From positions 1-52,375 of the forward strand of contig WGFI01000059.1 in NCBI GenBank assembly GCA_015492295.1: a stretch of DNA of 52,375 nt, given 5' to 3'. Positions 8,275 through 16,460 of the stretch are shown piece after piece (the stretch's first letter is position 1; each line of letters starts with the position of its first letter). Under the pieces are notes generated by a model. The model had not been told where the DNA came from and searched no databases. It worked only from the letters and a program-made list of their open reading frames with translations. Source of the stretch: Caldifarciminota bacterium. GTDB lineage: Bacteria > Hydrothermota > Hydrothermia > LBFQ01. Both the position numbers and the translations under genes were made by a program.

Positions 8275-9099
8275 ATGAGAAACATAGCGATAATCAGCGG
8301 AAGCGTGTTCTTCATTCTTCTAGCATGCGGTAAGTCCATTGATTACAGTAAGGCAAAGTTTGAGGAGGTTTTTCGTCCTTATGGTGTTAAAAGTGGTTAT
8401 ATCAAGTATCAGGTTACGGGAGATGAGGAAGGGTACGAGGAACTATGGTGGGATGGATACGGGTTATACACCCACAAACACAGGAGCGTTGTAAGCGTAA
8501 AATATGGTAAGGTTCCTATGGAGGGTTGGGACATATCAACACCTGAATACATATACTCTTATGGAAGAAGGTATCAGAAGAAATATATCAGAGAGAAGCT
8601 AACCTATGAATACACGCCAGATTCAATCATAGGTTCCATGAGGCCCAACAATCTGATAATAATGCTGAAAAGCAAGTGGGAGAGAATGACGCCTGAGCAG
8701 AAAAAGAAGCTCGGGCCTGTGATAGCAAAGTTCGCCAGGGACCTGCAACTCGGAATAGTATATAAAGGTAAAATAAGCAAGCCGAACGAGCTATTCACCA
8801 AGAAGATAGCGGGTAAGAAAACGGATGTTTATAAAGTTCGCGGTAGGGATATAAGGCTGTTTATATGGAAGGGAGTGCCTTTGGGATGGGAGGTTATAAC
8901 TGAAGGTGGTTCCTTCATAAAAACGGAAGCCGTTGAGATAAAAGAAAATATAAATGTACCCGCCGACAAGTTCGCGGCCTTGCAAGGTCCAAAAGTTTTA
9001 ACCAAGGTATATACTCAGGATTCAGTAGCCGTTCAGCAGGAGAGAATCCTTATAAACGAACTTTTAAGAACATATCTACCCGAACTATTCCAGGAATAG
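8275..9099 (+). CDS. Putative lipoprotein of unknown function
   Basis: A 274-residue protein with an N-terminal lipoprotein signal (VFFILLAC, C18). The rest contains many aromatic strands (GYEELWWDGYGLYTHKH) and a pattern like that of single-domain outer-membrane lipoproteins that bind hydrophobic ligands, but I do not recognise a family. The stop codon directly adjoins the GTG of tsaE, so the two are co-transcribed. The start ATG follows the 8245-8270 hairpin, and no good ribosome site is seen. Confidence 0.7.
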   Translation: MRNIAIISGSVFFILLACGKSIDYSKAKFEEVFRPYGVKSGYIKYQVTGDEEGYEELWWDGYGLYTHKHRSVVSVKYGKVPMEGWDISTPEYIYSYGRRYQKKYIREKLTYEYTPDSIIGSMRPNNLIIMLKSKWERMTPEQKKKLGPVIAKFARDLQLGIVYKGKISKPNELFTKKIAGKKTDVYKVRGRDIRLFIWKGVPLGWEVITEGGSFIKTEAVEIKENINVPADKFAALQGPKVLTKVYTQDSVAVQQERILINELLRTYLPELFQE

Positions 9100-9531
9100 G
9101 TGCTTAGATATATAACGGAATCCGAGGAAGAAACGGAAGAGTTAGGTTATTATACCGCTTGCAGATACAGAAATTACAAGGTATTTTTACTTGTAGGAGA
9201 ATTGGGTTCAGGTAAAACAACCTTCGTAAGAGGATTTGTAAGGTTTTTTGGTATATTGGAAGTTAGGAGTCCTTCATTCGTGATGATAAATGAATACTTA
9301 GGTAAAAAGAGGATTTTTCATGCTGATCTTTATAGAGTAAGAAGCGAAGAGGATATATTAACTACGGGAATAATGGATAATTTAAATAGAGGAATCTTAC
9401 TCGTTGAATGGGGAGAAAGGCTTATTAGATTCATAAAAGGGTATTTCGTTGAGATAAGATTTGAGATAATCTCACCAAATAAAAGGAAAATAAATATAAA
9501 AAGGCGGGGATTAAATCCCCGCCCATATTGA
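9100..9531 (+). CDS. tsaE: tRNA threonylcarbamoyladenosine biosynthesis ATPase TsaE
   Basis: A 143-residue TsaE, the P-loop ATPase that with TsaB, TsaD and TsaC makes the t6A modification next to the anticodon of ANN-decoding tRNAs. It shows the Walker A motif GELGSGKTTF, the family motif VRSPSFVMINEY, HADLYRV, and LVEWGERL. The start is GTG, immediately after the TAG of the upstream lipoprotein gene. The last codons (RRGLNPRPY) also encode a GC-rich hairpin that acts as terminator for the opposite strand. tsaB and tsaD are not in the window. Confidence 0.92.
   Translation: MLRYITESEEETEELGYYTACRYRNYKVFLLVGELGSGKTTFVRGFVRFFGILEVRSPSFVMINEYLGKKRIFHADLYRVRSEEDILTTGIMDNLNRGILLVEWGERLIRFIKGYFVEIRFEIISPNKRKINIKRRGLNPRPY
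9487..9523 (-). terminator. Rho-independent terminator of the 9543-10352 gene, lying inside tsaE
   Basis: On the minus strand, a perfect 9-base-arm hairpin (GGCGGGGAT / ATCCCCGCC, loop of 3) at 9503-9523 is followed by TTTTTATATTTATTTT. It lies about 20 bases after the stop of the minus-strand lipoprotein gene and within the last codons of tsaE. Confidence 0.75.
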
Positions 9532-9542
9532 AGAGTTCCGTA

Positions 9543-10352
9543 TTATCTAACTATATAGGGGAAGCCCCATGCCTCGTAAAGGTACTCGGTAGTTGAGGTA
9601 TCAAAGCTGGGTCTGCTTATTATATCTGCTACGGCATTATATCTGCCAGCTCTCGTGGTTATAGCATAAGTTCTGCTCATATATCCAACGGAAGTATCAA
9701 CTATCATAGCATCCCTGTGATGGGAGTTATTCCAGTGATGTATGTATCCATAGGCCGCATTTAGATCGCTCAGGAAAACTCTCACCTCAACATTTTCACC
9801 CGCGTTGTAGAATATCTGGGAAGTATCCAAGAATTCATTCAGAGGATCCTTAAACACCTTAGTTCCTGAAGAGGTCCCTATTACGATCACCGAATCTATG
9901 GTAAATGGCGCGCTTCCCATGTTCGGAGAGAATTTAACACCAGATATTTTAACGAGTCTCCATCTTCTGGCTATCTTCTTAAATATCGCATTCCTTTCGG
10001 CCTTATCTTCAAGTGGCTTGGCAACATAAGTTAGAGTATCAGCGGAGAAATCATATCCCGTTATAACTCTAAACTGCCCTTTAAATACCCAGGTTGCATG
10101 AACAAATGCTGAATCTCCAACGACGGTGATAGTATAGTTCTTTATAGTTGAATCAGGCCATATATGTCTGTACCAGTTTTGGGGTCCCATGGTTTTTAAT
10201 GAAGCGGTATCCGGAGAACCACCCCATATCAGACCGAGATTGAACAGGCCATCGGACTCAAGCAGAGCCCTTATCTCGTCTTCATCGGTGGTGGCTTTTT
10301 TACAGCCAACCACCACTCCTACGGCGGCTAGGAATAAAAACAACTTTTTCAT
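9543..10352 (-). CDS. Putative lipoprotein of unknown function
   Basis: A 269-residue protein starting MKKLFLFLAAVGVVVGC, a clear lipoprotein signal (C17). The mature part begins with a short acidic segment (TTDEDEIRALLES), then a likely alpha+beta domain with strands such as NYTITVVGDSAFVHATWVFKG, resembling the NTF2/SnoaL-like pattern, and a C-terminal beta-sandwich-like half (VEVRVFLSDLNAAYGYIHHW). These are impressions, not an identification. It is a single-gene unit, convergent with tsaE, ending in the terminator at 9487-9523. Upstream only a weak TAATAT box is seen. Confidence 0.7.
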   Translation of the reverse strand: MKKLFLFLAAVGVVVGCKKATTDEDEIRALLESDGLFNLGLIWGGSPDTASLKTMGPQNWYRHIWPDSTIKNYTITVVGDSAFVHATWVFKGQFRVITGYDFSADTLTYVAKPLEDKAERNAIFKKIARRWRLVKISGVKFSPNMGSAPFTIDSVIVIGTSSGTKVFKDPLNEFLDTSQIFYNAGENVEVRVFLSDLNAAYGYIHHWNNSHHRDAMIVDTSVGYMSRTYAITTRAGRYNAVADIISRPSFDTSTTEYLYEAWGFPYIVR

Positions 10353-10414
10353 ACCAGTATATTAGATTCCGATATGTTCCTGCTGCTTTTCCCTAAGGTA
10401 ATCATATAACCCGC

Positions 10415-10443
10415 TTGACAGATGATGATTCAAACCTTAAAAT
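10415..10443 (+). promoter_or_regulatory. Consensus promoter TTGACA-17-TAAAAT of the ECF sigma gene (leaderless)
   Basis: TTGACA at 10415-10420 and TAAAAT at 10438-10443, with the ideal 17-base spacing, the only textbook -35/-10 pair I found. The -10 ends 8 bases before ATG 10452. It therefore overlaps and rules out the earlier in-frame ATG at 10422. Confidence 0.75.
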
Positions 10444-10451
10444 ACTCGGTG

Positions 10452-10970
10452 ATGTTAAAGTTTGAAGATGTGTATAAGCGGTACTATAACGATGTTTTTA
10501 GGTTTATTTTAAGTAAGATACGCAATGTGAATGATGCCCTTGATCTCACGAACGAAGTCTTTCTAAGAGCATTTAAAGGTTTTAACAAGTTCAAAGGTCT
10601 TTCCAGCGTAAAAACATGGCTATTTAAGATAGCGATAAATGAGATGAGAAGATATTGGAGGTACTATATCCATACGGTTCCGATATATGAGGATGATGAG
10701 AAGGACATAATGGATAATCCGGCGCTTTCTTACATTCATGAGGAAGAAGAATATCATAAACCTGAACCCGCGTATCCTTTGGATAAATTTAAAAGGGCCT
10801 TCTCTACGTTACCAGAAGGTTATCAGAGGGTGCTTTATATGTTTTACATTGAAAAGAAAACCTATTCCCAAATAGCCAAGGAACTGGATATAAGTATAGG
10901 TACGGTTAAATCAAGGTTGAATCGCGCAAAGGCAAGGCTTTTAAAATATCTTGAAAGCGATGAGCCATAA
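10452..10970 (+). CDS. ECF-type RNA polymerase sigma factor
   Basis: A 172-residue sigma-70 family factor of the extracytoplasmic-function group. Region 2 reads FEDVYKRYYNDVFRFILSKI ... DALDLTNEVFLRAFKGF, and region 4 reads LPEGYQRVLYMFYIEKKTYSQIAKELDISIGTVKSRLNRAKARL. An acidic linker (DEKDIMDNP) joins them. The ATG at 10452 is preferred because the promoter runs through the earlier ATG at 10422 and the family usually starts right at region 2. The downstream gene is its likely anti-sigma factor. The strong housekeeping-type promoter suggests it is not dependent only on itself for expression. Confidence 0.93.
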   Translation: MLKFEDVYKRYYNDVFRFILSKIRNVNDALDLTNEVFLRAFKGFNKFKGLSSVKTWLFKIAINEMRRYWRYYIHTVPIYEDDEKDIMDNPALSYIHEEEEYHKPEPAYPLDKFKRAFSTLPEGYQRVLYMFYIEKKTYSQIAKELDISIGTVKSRLNRAKARLLKYLESDEP

Positions 10971-11478
10971 AGAGATTCAAGAGAAGATACCGCTTTTGAT
11001 CATAGGTAAGTTGAATGAAGTGGATAAATGGGAGGTTGAAAATCACTTGGAAGGATGCCCCGAATGCCAAAGGATATACCTTATGGAAAAACTTTTAAGG
11101 CGGTCAATTTCCGAATCTTTTTCCGACTCGTGGAGGAGGGCTTTTTATAGAGGTATATCCTACTTTCTGTCATTCGTGCTGGCGATGTCCATGATAGTGG
11201 GGTTCTGGGAGAGGAAGAGTTTTGAGGTCGTAGGGATAGATGATATATGGGAAGGATATGTTATAGTCAATTCGGGAGGCTACATAAAGGTTCAGATTTT
11301 CATAGATGGAAATAAGGTGAAAGAAAAGTCGGGTTTTGGAAGTGTTTTCTTTGATTTGAAGGATCTTGATGATGATGTGTATCACATACAGCTCAAAGTT
11401 TATGATGGAAACAGGACTTACATTTATCAGCGTATAGTTGAAAAGATCAACCTGGCGAAGCTTGTTAATCGGCCTTAA
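10960..11478 (+). CDS. Zinc-finger anti-sigma factor (membrane-anchored)
   Basis: A 172-residue partner of the ECF sigma factor. The N-terminal cytoplasmic part has the ZAS motif with H-L-E-G-C-P-E-C (H-x3-C-x2-C), which binds zinc and holds the sigma factor. One membrane helix follows (about residues 48-66, FLSFVLAMSMIVGF), then a periplasmic domain of about 100 residues with a short beta-sandwich look (YVIVNSGGYIKVQIFIDG). The ATG at 10960 overlaps the end of the sigma gene by 11 bases. The outer signal it senses is unknown. Confidence 0.85.
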   Translation: MSHKEIQEKIPLLIIGKLNEVDKWEVENHLEGCPECQRIYLMEKLLRRSISESFSDSWRRAFYRGISYFLSFVLAMSMIVGFWERKSFEVVGIDDIWEGYVIVNSGGYIKVQIFIDGNKVKEKSGFGSVFFDLKDLDDDVYHIQLKVYDGNRTYIYQRIVEKINLAKLVNRP

Positions 11479-11481
11479 AAT
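11476..11481 (+). promoter_or_regulatory. -10 box of the 11491 gene (leaderless)
   Basis: TAAAAT 9 bases before the ATG at 11491, right after the anti-sigma stop codon; gives the PIN-domain pair its own transcript. Confidence 0.5.
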
Positions 11482-11490
11482 ATTTGGCGA

Positions 11491-12261
11491 ATGTTAGAAC
11501 TTTTAACTCCGGGAATGGTTGAAGAAATAGAGGATGAAAGGGGGAGGAGGTTAATTGAAAGATTTAAGGAGTATATGAAAAAGGTAAGAAACATTCAGGA
11601 AATCGTAAAAAATGAGAATATTTTGGATATTATGCTGCGGATTAGATTCTTAGTGCTCTTGGAAATGGAAAAGCAAAAAGAAGAGATAGATTTGGAAAGA
11701 ATGGTGAAAGATTTCTACGATACTATGAAAGATAAAAAAGAGTTTATAGATCTATTGCCATATTTTGAAAATTATATATTTCCCATAGTTAAAGTATCTT
11801 CCGATATACTTAAATTTTCAGGATATATGGGGCAGGAAGGGCAAAGTGGGAAGATGGGAATTGAAGAAAGTGTAAAATATTTTGGTGGTGTTGAAAATAT
11901 AACTTACAGACGGTATATTGAATTTTTATACTCTATTCCTTTAAAACTTATATGCCTTTTCAGACGAGAATTCTGCGAGATTTTAAATGAGATAATTACC
12001 CTTTCTTTGATAACTGATGCCTTGATTTTTATATTTATATTGAAAGATGATATAGATGAAGAAATGTTTTTAGATGCTAAGGAAATGTTTAAATTTGTGG
12101 TTCAGCTTTACTTTATAGATATGGAAATATTTCTCAAAATGGTATCTGAGCCTAATAAGGGAGAGATTAAATTGAACTGGAGATGGGAAGGCGCCATAAA
12201 AGACAACCGCCCTGCCGTGGATATTCAACATGATATACTTAATTGGAGAATTGAAAACTAA
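11491..12261 (+). CDS. Helical protein paired with a PIN-domain gene (possible antitoxin fusion)
   Basis: A 256-residue, almost wholly helical protein that I do not recognise over residues 1-215. The last 35 residues (EIKLNWRWEGAIKDNRPAVD then IQHDILNWR) resemble the C-terminal tail of small antitoxins placed before PIN toxins, which end in a W-x-G-x-L-K ... S-V-x-L-Q-H-x-x-x-x-W-R pattern. The stop overlaps the PIN gene by 32 bases. It may be an oversized antitoxin or an adaptor with an antitoxin tail. The DNA is more AT-rich than its neighbours, which hints at acquisition by transfer. Confidence 0.6.
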   Translation: MLELLTPGMVEEIEDERGRRLIERFKEYMKKVRNIQEIVKNENILDIMLRIRFLVLLEMEKQKEEIDLERMVKDFYDTMKDKKEFIDLLPYFENYIFPIVKVSSDILKFSGYMGQEGQSGKMGIEESVKYFGGVENITYRRYIEFLYSIPLKLICLFRREFCEILNEIITLSLITDALIFIFILKDDIDEEMFLDAKEMFKFVVQLYFIDMEIFLKMVSEPNKGEIKLNWRWEGAIKDNRPAVDIQHDILNWRIEN

Positions 12262-12733
12262 GGGATTTTTATTGGATACAAATATATTTCTTGAAATTAT
12301 GTTAAATCAGCAAAAGAAAAATCTTGCTAAAAAAGTTATAGAAGGGTTAATGAGATATTCTTATAGTCTTCACATGTCCGACTTCACACTACATACCATA
12401 GGGATAAAGTTCTGGGATTCTCGAAAAAATCCAAAACCCTTAGATGAGAAAAGGAGGGCTTGGGAAAGTTTTCTAAATGATATATTTCCTGAAACGGATA
12501 TAAGGTTTAACATATTGGTAGTTTCATTAACAAAACGACATCTGCACCTTGTTGGAGAAGTTATTGAGAAATATAATCTTGATTTTGACGACGCCTATCA
12601 AGTAGCCTTAGCGATGAAATTTGGTTTAGATATAATAAGTGAAGACGATGATTTAAAACGCCTTTGCGATTGTGATCCTCCACCTGTGCGTATTTATACT
12701 CTTACTGAGATAACCAAAATCCTAGGAATATGA
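12230..12733 (+). CDS. PIN-domain protein (VapC-like ribonuclease)
   Basis: A 167-residue PIN domain, a metal-dependent RNA-cutting fold found in VapC toxins. FLLDTNIFLEIML carries the first acidic residue, and NLDFDDAYQVALAMKFGLDIISEDDDL carries the later acidic cluster. A likely role is a toxin controlled by the overlapping upstream gene, but PIN proteins also have RNA-processing roles. The ATG at 12230 or the TTG at 12251 could be the start; the latter gives MKTKGFLLDTN, closer to typical PIN N-termini. AT-rich like its partner. Confidence 0.8.
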   Translation: MIYLIGELKTKGFLLDTNIFLEIMLNQQKKNLAKKVIEGLMRYSYSLHMSDFTLHTIGIKFWDSRKNPKPLDEKRRAWESFLNDIFPETDIRFNILVVSLTKRHLHLVGEVIEKYNLDFDDAYQVALAMKFGLDIISEDDDLKRLCDCDPPPVRIYTLTEITKILGI

Positions 12734-12840
12734 AACTCCGCTATGACTTTATATATACACTGCCTATTCGGATACTTGTGCAGCCCTTTTTTCTTCTACT
12801 CTCCTTTTCTTACAAAGAAATTGGCGAAAGTATGTTGATT

Positions 12841-12859
12841 TTGCCAAAGGTTATGGCAA
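12841..12859 (+). promoter_or_regulatory. Palindrome TTGCCA-N7-TGGCAA, copy 1 (before the 12886 gene)
   Basis: TTGCCA at 12841-12846 and TGGCAA at 12854-12859 with a 7-base centre, followed by CCCA. It lies over the -35 position, 12 bases before the TATAAT. The same motif with the same spacing occurs at 26606-26626 and 29842-29860, each time before a secreted propeller gene and in the same orientation. Likely a regulator binding site. Confidence 0.6.
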
Positions 12860-12871
12860 CCCACTTGACCG

Positions 12872-12877
12872 TATAAT
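12872..12877 (+). promoter_or_regulatory. -10 box of the 12886 gene (leaderless)
   Basis: TATAAT 8 bases before the ATG at 12886. No -35 hexamer; the palindrome occupies that place. Confidence 0.6.
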
Positions 12878-12885
12878 ATCCCACT

Positions 12886-14310
12886 ATGTTATGGTTGTTA
12901 TCTCAGGCTTTATGGACATATAGGAGTAGCGGTTCCCAGATTTTTGTGGCCGATTCAAATACCTTGTTCATAAAGAGATACATAAACTCCTCAACGAGCA
13001 ACGATATAATAGGCGCCCGTATAAATCCTTCGGACGGAACGATAAATTACTTAAAGTTTTTCAGAGCGGCACCTGCTAGTGAGTTCATATACAAAGTTAA
13101 ATCTTCAAGGTTTGGCGGTTTTACCTTGGTCGGTTCAACATGGTCTTTCTCAGCAGGTCAGGATGACTATCTTATAATGCGTCTTGACGATTCTTTGAAC
13201 TTACTTTGGAGTAAATCTTTCGGATTCTCCGAAAATGATTTTTATACGAGCGTCGCGGAGGATCCCGCAGGGATATTACTCTCGGGTACATCATTCAGGA
13301 CATCCTACTGGTGGAACATATTCTTAGTGAAGCTTGATACCTTAGGGAACATGCAATGGTACAGGTACTTTTCAACGAGCGGAAACTATACCGATGCCGT
13401 ATATGACGCGATTTATTCATCTGATGGATATTATGTTCTGACGGGACATGTATGCGTTTCGGATTGCGATATACTGATTATGAAGATTTCTCCTTCTGGT
13501 GGAACGTTATCTTATAGGGTATTCGGAACATCGGGCTTGACTGAAACCGGTTTTGCGGTGGTGGATGTGGGAGGGTATTATTATGTATTTGGTAGAAGGA
13601 TGTATTCCTCTGATAGCTCGGATATATTGGTTTTAAAGGTTGATAGCTCCCTAAATTTAGTATGGGCAAAATCTTATGAAGGACCATCGTACAAACAGCC
13701 GACTTATGCTAAGGTTTTAAGCGATGGGAATATACTCATCGGTGGCTTCATATATACATCCCCTTATGCCTATCTCTGGTTGTCAAAGATGGATACTTCG
13801 GGGAACATTCTGTTTTCATTCAAGTACGATTCCATAACCGCCAGTAATACAGATAAAGTAACCTTCTATGAGTACAATGGGGATTATATAGTCTCCTTCG
13901 GAGGGTTCGTGGGTAGGATAAGGTATGATGGGCATTCTCCCTGCACATATACGAATTTCCCTTTAACCCAGCGCTCTTACCTTCCCCGTGTGGTAAATAT
14001 AACACTTTTGAGTTTATCAGGTACTCCCACCTACCAAACCCCATTCTTCACATATACACCCGATTCCTTACCTTATTCAAGCGTATGTATATCAACGGAT
14101 ATATACGAAGGGGAAAAGATATGTCGTAGGTATAAGCTGAAAGGGAATATGCTAATATTAGATACACCATCCGAGTTTGATGTGTATGACGCATCGGGTA
14201 GGATGATAGCAAAGGGTAAAGGTAAGTATATACCTATCAGAAAGGGAGTGAATTTTGTGGTTGTTAGGTCGGGTGATAAAAGGAGGGTTATAAAAATAAC
14301 AAAACCCTGA
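12886..14310 (+). CDS. Secreted beta-propeller protein with C-terminal sorting-like domain
   Basis: A 474-residue secreted protein. After a very short hydrophobic N-terminus (MLWLLSQALW) come about seven repeats of 45-55 residues with the pattern D-D-Y-L-I-M-R-L-D-x-S-L-N-L-x-W-S-K-S-F and GGFTLVGSTW, typical of delta-60/PQQ-like blades of a beta-propeller. The last 60 residues form the sorting-like module (FDVYDASGRMIAKG ... IPIRKGVNFVVVRSGDKRRV). It is probably displayed on the cell surface or released. The promoter with palindrome copy 1 links it to two other propeller genes in the window. Binding partner unknown. Confidence 0.8.
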   Translation: MLWLLSQALWTYRSSGSQIFVADSNTLFIKRYINSSTSNDIIGARINPSDGTINYLKFFRAAPASEFIYKVKSSRFGGFTLVGSTWSFSAGQDDYLIMRLDDSLNLLWSKSFGFSENDFYTSVAEDPAGILLSGTSFRTSYWWNIFLVKLDTLGNMQWYRYFSTSGNYTDAVYDAIYSSDGYYVLTGHVCVSDCDILIMKISPSGGTLSYRVFGTSGLTETGFAVVDVGGYYYVFGRRMYSSDSSDILVLKVDSSLNLVWAKSYEGPSYKQPTYAKVLSDGNILIGGFIYTSPYAYLWLSKMDTSGNILFSFKYDSITASNTDKVTFYEYNGDYIVSFGGFVGRIRYDGHSPCTYTNFPLTQRSYLPRVVNITLLSLSGTPTYQTPFFTYTPDSLPYSSVCISTDIYEGEKICRRYKLKGNMLILDTPSEFDVYDASGRMIAKGKGKYIPIRKGVNFVVVRSGDKRRVIKITKP

Positions 14311-14322
14311 AATTTTCAGCAG

Positions 14323-14328
14323 TAGAAT
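14323..14328 (+). promoter_or_regulatory. -10 box of murC (leaderless)
   Basis: TAGAAT 9 bases before the murC ATG, preceded by AAATTTTCAGCAG, the T-rich run also seen at other promoters. Confidence 0.55.
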
Positions 14329-14337
14329 ACCTTCCTA

Positions 14338-15696
14338 ATGCTCCTTATACCTAAGACGAGATTCACAAAGATACATTTTGTAGGCATAGGCGGTTCGGGA
14401 ATGAGCGGTTTGGCAGAGATATTGCATTTCTTAGGTTTTGAGATTCAAGGCTCCGATGTGGCCATTAAGGAAACTACTAAAAGGCTTGAAAGCCTGGGTA
14501 TTAAGGTATTCTACGGACATAAGGCTGAAAATATAAACGGCGCCCATCTAGTTGTATATTCCTCAGCTATAACACCCGATAATCCGGAGATAATCGCAGC
14601 GAAGGAGAAAGGGATACCGGTTATACACAGGGCTGAGATGCTTTCGGAGGTGATGAGAGTAAAGTTTTCCATAGTAATATCGGGATCGCATGGTAAAAGC
14701 ACCACGACATCCATGATAGGACATATACTGAAAAATGTTGGTAAAAAACCGACCATAATAGTTGGCGGCATTTTGAGGGATTCTGGATCCGGGAGTGTTA
14801 TGGGTTCAGGAGAATACTTGGTCGCGGAGGCGGATGAATCCGACAGGTCTTTTTTAAGGTTGCTACCTTCAATAGCGGTCATCACAAACATAGATAGGGA
14901 ACATATGGATACCTATAAGAGCATGGCTTCGTTGAAGATGGCTTTTATAAACTTCGCGAATAGCGTGCCTTTTTATGGCTCGGTGGTAATTTGCAAAGAT
15001 GATAAACATGCGAAGGATATAATCCCTTTCATTGAAAGGAGGTTATTCACTTATGGATTTAACATAGACAATGATGTCTTCGCGGATAATATAACTCTTA
15101 TCGGTTTGGGCAGCGAGTTTGAGGTTGTGGGTTTTAATCGTAGATATAAGGCGAAGTTATCCGTTCCCGGTAAGTTCAATATACTAAACGCCTTGGCATC
15201 ATTTACGGTCGCGTGGGAATTGGGAATATCGTTTAAGGATGCGATAGAGGCTTTGGAAGATTTCAAAGGGGTTGGCAGAAGATTTGAGATAAAGGGGGAG
15301 AAGCTTGGAGCCACTTTCGTTGATGATTACGGACATCATCCTACGGAAATTAGGAATGTTTTGGAATTTGCCAGAACCTTAAACAGGAGAATAATAACCG
15401 TTTTTCAGCCTCATAGATACACCAGAACTATGGATTTATACAAGGATTTCGCCGAAGTTCTGATGGAATCCGATCATGTCATTCTTCTACCTATATATCC
15501 GGCGGGTGAGAAACCTATAAGCGGAGTATCCACGATGCTTATATACAATGCTATGAAAGAGAGGGGTTATGATAATGTGGTTTTGGTTGATGATATGGAG
15601 GAGGCTGTGAATATATTGAGGAAGTTGATAAGGGAGGGTGATATGGTGCTTCTGCAAGGCGCAGGCAATGTGTATAAAATCTTTGATATGATATGA
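14338..15696 (+). CDS. murC: UDP-N-acetylmuramate--L-alanine ligase
   Basis: A 452-residue MurC, the ATP-dependent ligase that adds the first amino acid of the peptidoglycan stem peptide in the cytoplasm. The N-terminal UDP-binding loop is FVGIGGSGMSGLAEIL, the ATP P-loop is ISGSHGKSTTTSMIGHIL, and the C-terminal domain has the conserved VDDYGHHPTEI and FQPHRYTRT. Full length. It stands alone, away from the usual mur cluster, and overlaps the btuF-like gene by 4 bases (ATGA). Confidence 0.96.
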   Translation: MLLIPKTRFTKIHFVGIGGSGMSGLAEILHFLGFEIQGSDVAIKETTKRLESLGIKVFYGHKAENINGAHLVVYSSAITPDNPEIIAAKEKGIPVIHRAEMLSEVMRVKFSIVISGSHGKSTTTSMIGHILKNVGKKPTIIVGGILRDSGSGSVMGSGEYLVAEADESDRSFLRLLPSIAVITNIDREHMDTYKSMASLKMAFINFANSVPFYGSVVICKDDKHAKDIIPFIERRLFTYGFNIDNDVFADNITLIGLGSEFEVVGFNRRYKAKLSVPGKFNILNALASFTVAWELGISFKDAIEALEDFKGVGRRFEIKGEKLGATFVDDYGHHPTEIRNVLEFARTLNRRIITVFQPHRYTRTMDLYKDFAEVLMESDHVILLPIYPAGEKPISGVSTMLIYNAMKERGYDNVVLVDDMEEAVNILRKLIREGDMVLLQGAGNVYKIFDMI

Positions 15697-16460
15697 AAAA
15701 GGTTATGCTTCTTTTCCTGTTTATATGCTGCGGGGTTGATAATAAAGGGAAAATAGTATCTCTCGTTCCCTCTGCCGATGAGATCATAGATTTTCTCGGT
15801 GCGAAGGATGTACTCGCCGGCGTCTCAACATACAGTCCTTTGAAAGACGAAATAAGAGTCGTGGGGGATTTAATAAATCCGGATTATGAGGTCATATCAT
15901 CCCTTTCCCCTCAAATGGTAATAATAACCTTACCTATGCAGAAAAGGGTAAAGGAAAGACTTGAAGATATGGGTATAAAGACCTACGATTTTTCTCCTGA
16001 AAGCGTTGAGGAGTTAAAATCTGAAATACTGAACTTGGGAAAAATTTTGGGGAGAGAAAAGAAAGCGGATAAGCTCGCCGATAGTATAGATATGACCATT
16101 AAAACGATCTCTCCCATGCCCGAATTCACATTCGTGGTTGAAATATCGGATAAACCCGTTTATGTCGCAGGAAAGAACACTTATATATCGGAAATATTGG
16201 GGAGGTTTGGAGGAAAGAACGCTTTTTACGATATAAAAGGTTATAAACCCGTATCATCCGAGGATGTTATAAGCAGAAAATTTGATGTGATAATAGCACC
16301 CTATGATATAGGAAATCGCGTAGGTTTTGAAGGGGTTTGTAGAATCACATTGCCTCCCGATTATATGTCGCCGGGACTGAAAATTTTCGCTTTAATAGAC
16401 AGCTTAAAGTTTAACCTTATGCGCTGCTTTGAAGAAAACCTTGTCGGCTCTGTAAGATGA
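15693..16460 (+). CDS. btuF: ABC transporter substrate-binding lipoprotein, cobalamin/siderophore type (BtuF-like)
   Basis: A 255-residue periplasmic binding protein of the BtuF/FecB class. The short signal [13 protein letters not shown] ends in a lipobox cysteine. RIVSLVPS-type start ([20 protein letters not shown]), [20 protein letters not shown] and the long central helix are typical. It would deliver vitamin B12 or a similar ligand to an inner-membrane transporter; the permease and ATPase are not in the window. A B12 riboswitch controls a separate outer-membrane uptake unit at 45.9-48.7 kb, which supports the B12 assignment by context only. The last 57 bases overlap the convergent lipA gene. 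Confidence 0.75.
   Translation: MKKVMLLFLFICCGVDNKGKIVSLVPSADEIIDFLGAKDVLAGVSTYSPLKDEIRVVGDLINPDYEVISSLSPQMVIITLPMQKRVKERLEDMGIKTYDFSPESVEELKSEILNLGKILGREKKADKLADSIDMTIKTISPMPEFTFVVEISDKPVYVAGKNTYISEILGRFGGKNAFYDIKGYKPVSSEDVISRKFDVIIAPYDIGNRVGFEGVCRITLPPDYMSPGLKIFALIDSLKFNLMRCFEENLVGSVR

Noticed and set aside
10422-10451. Longer start of the ECF sigma factor
   Set aside because: The promoter -10 lies inside this stretch, so it would not be in the mRNA.
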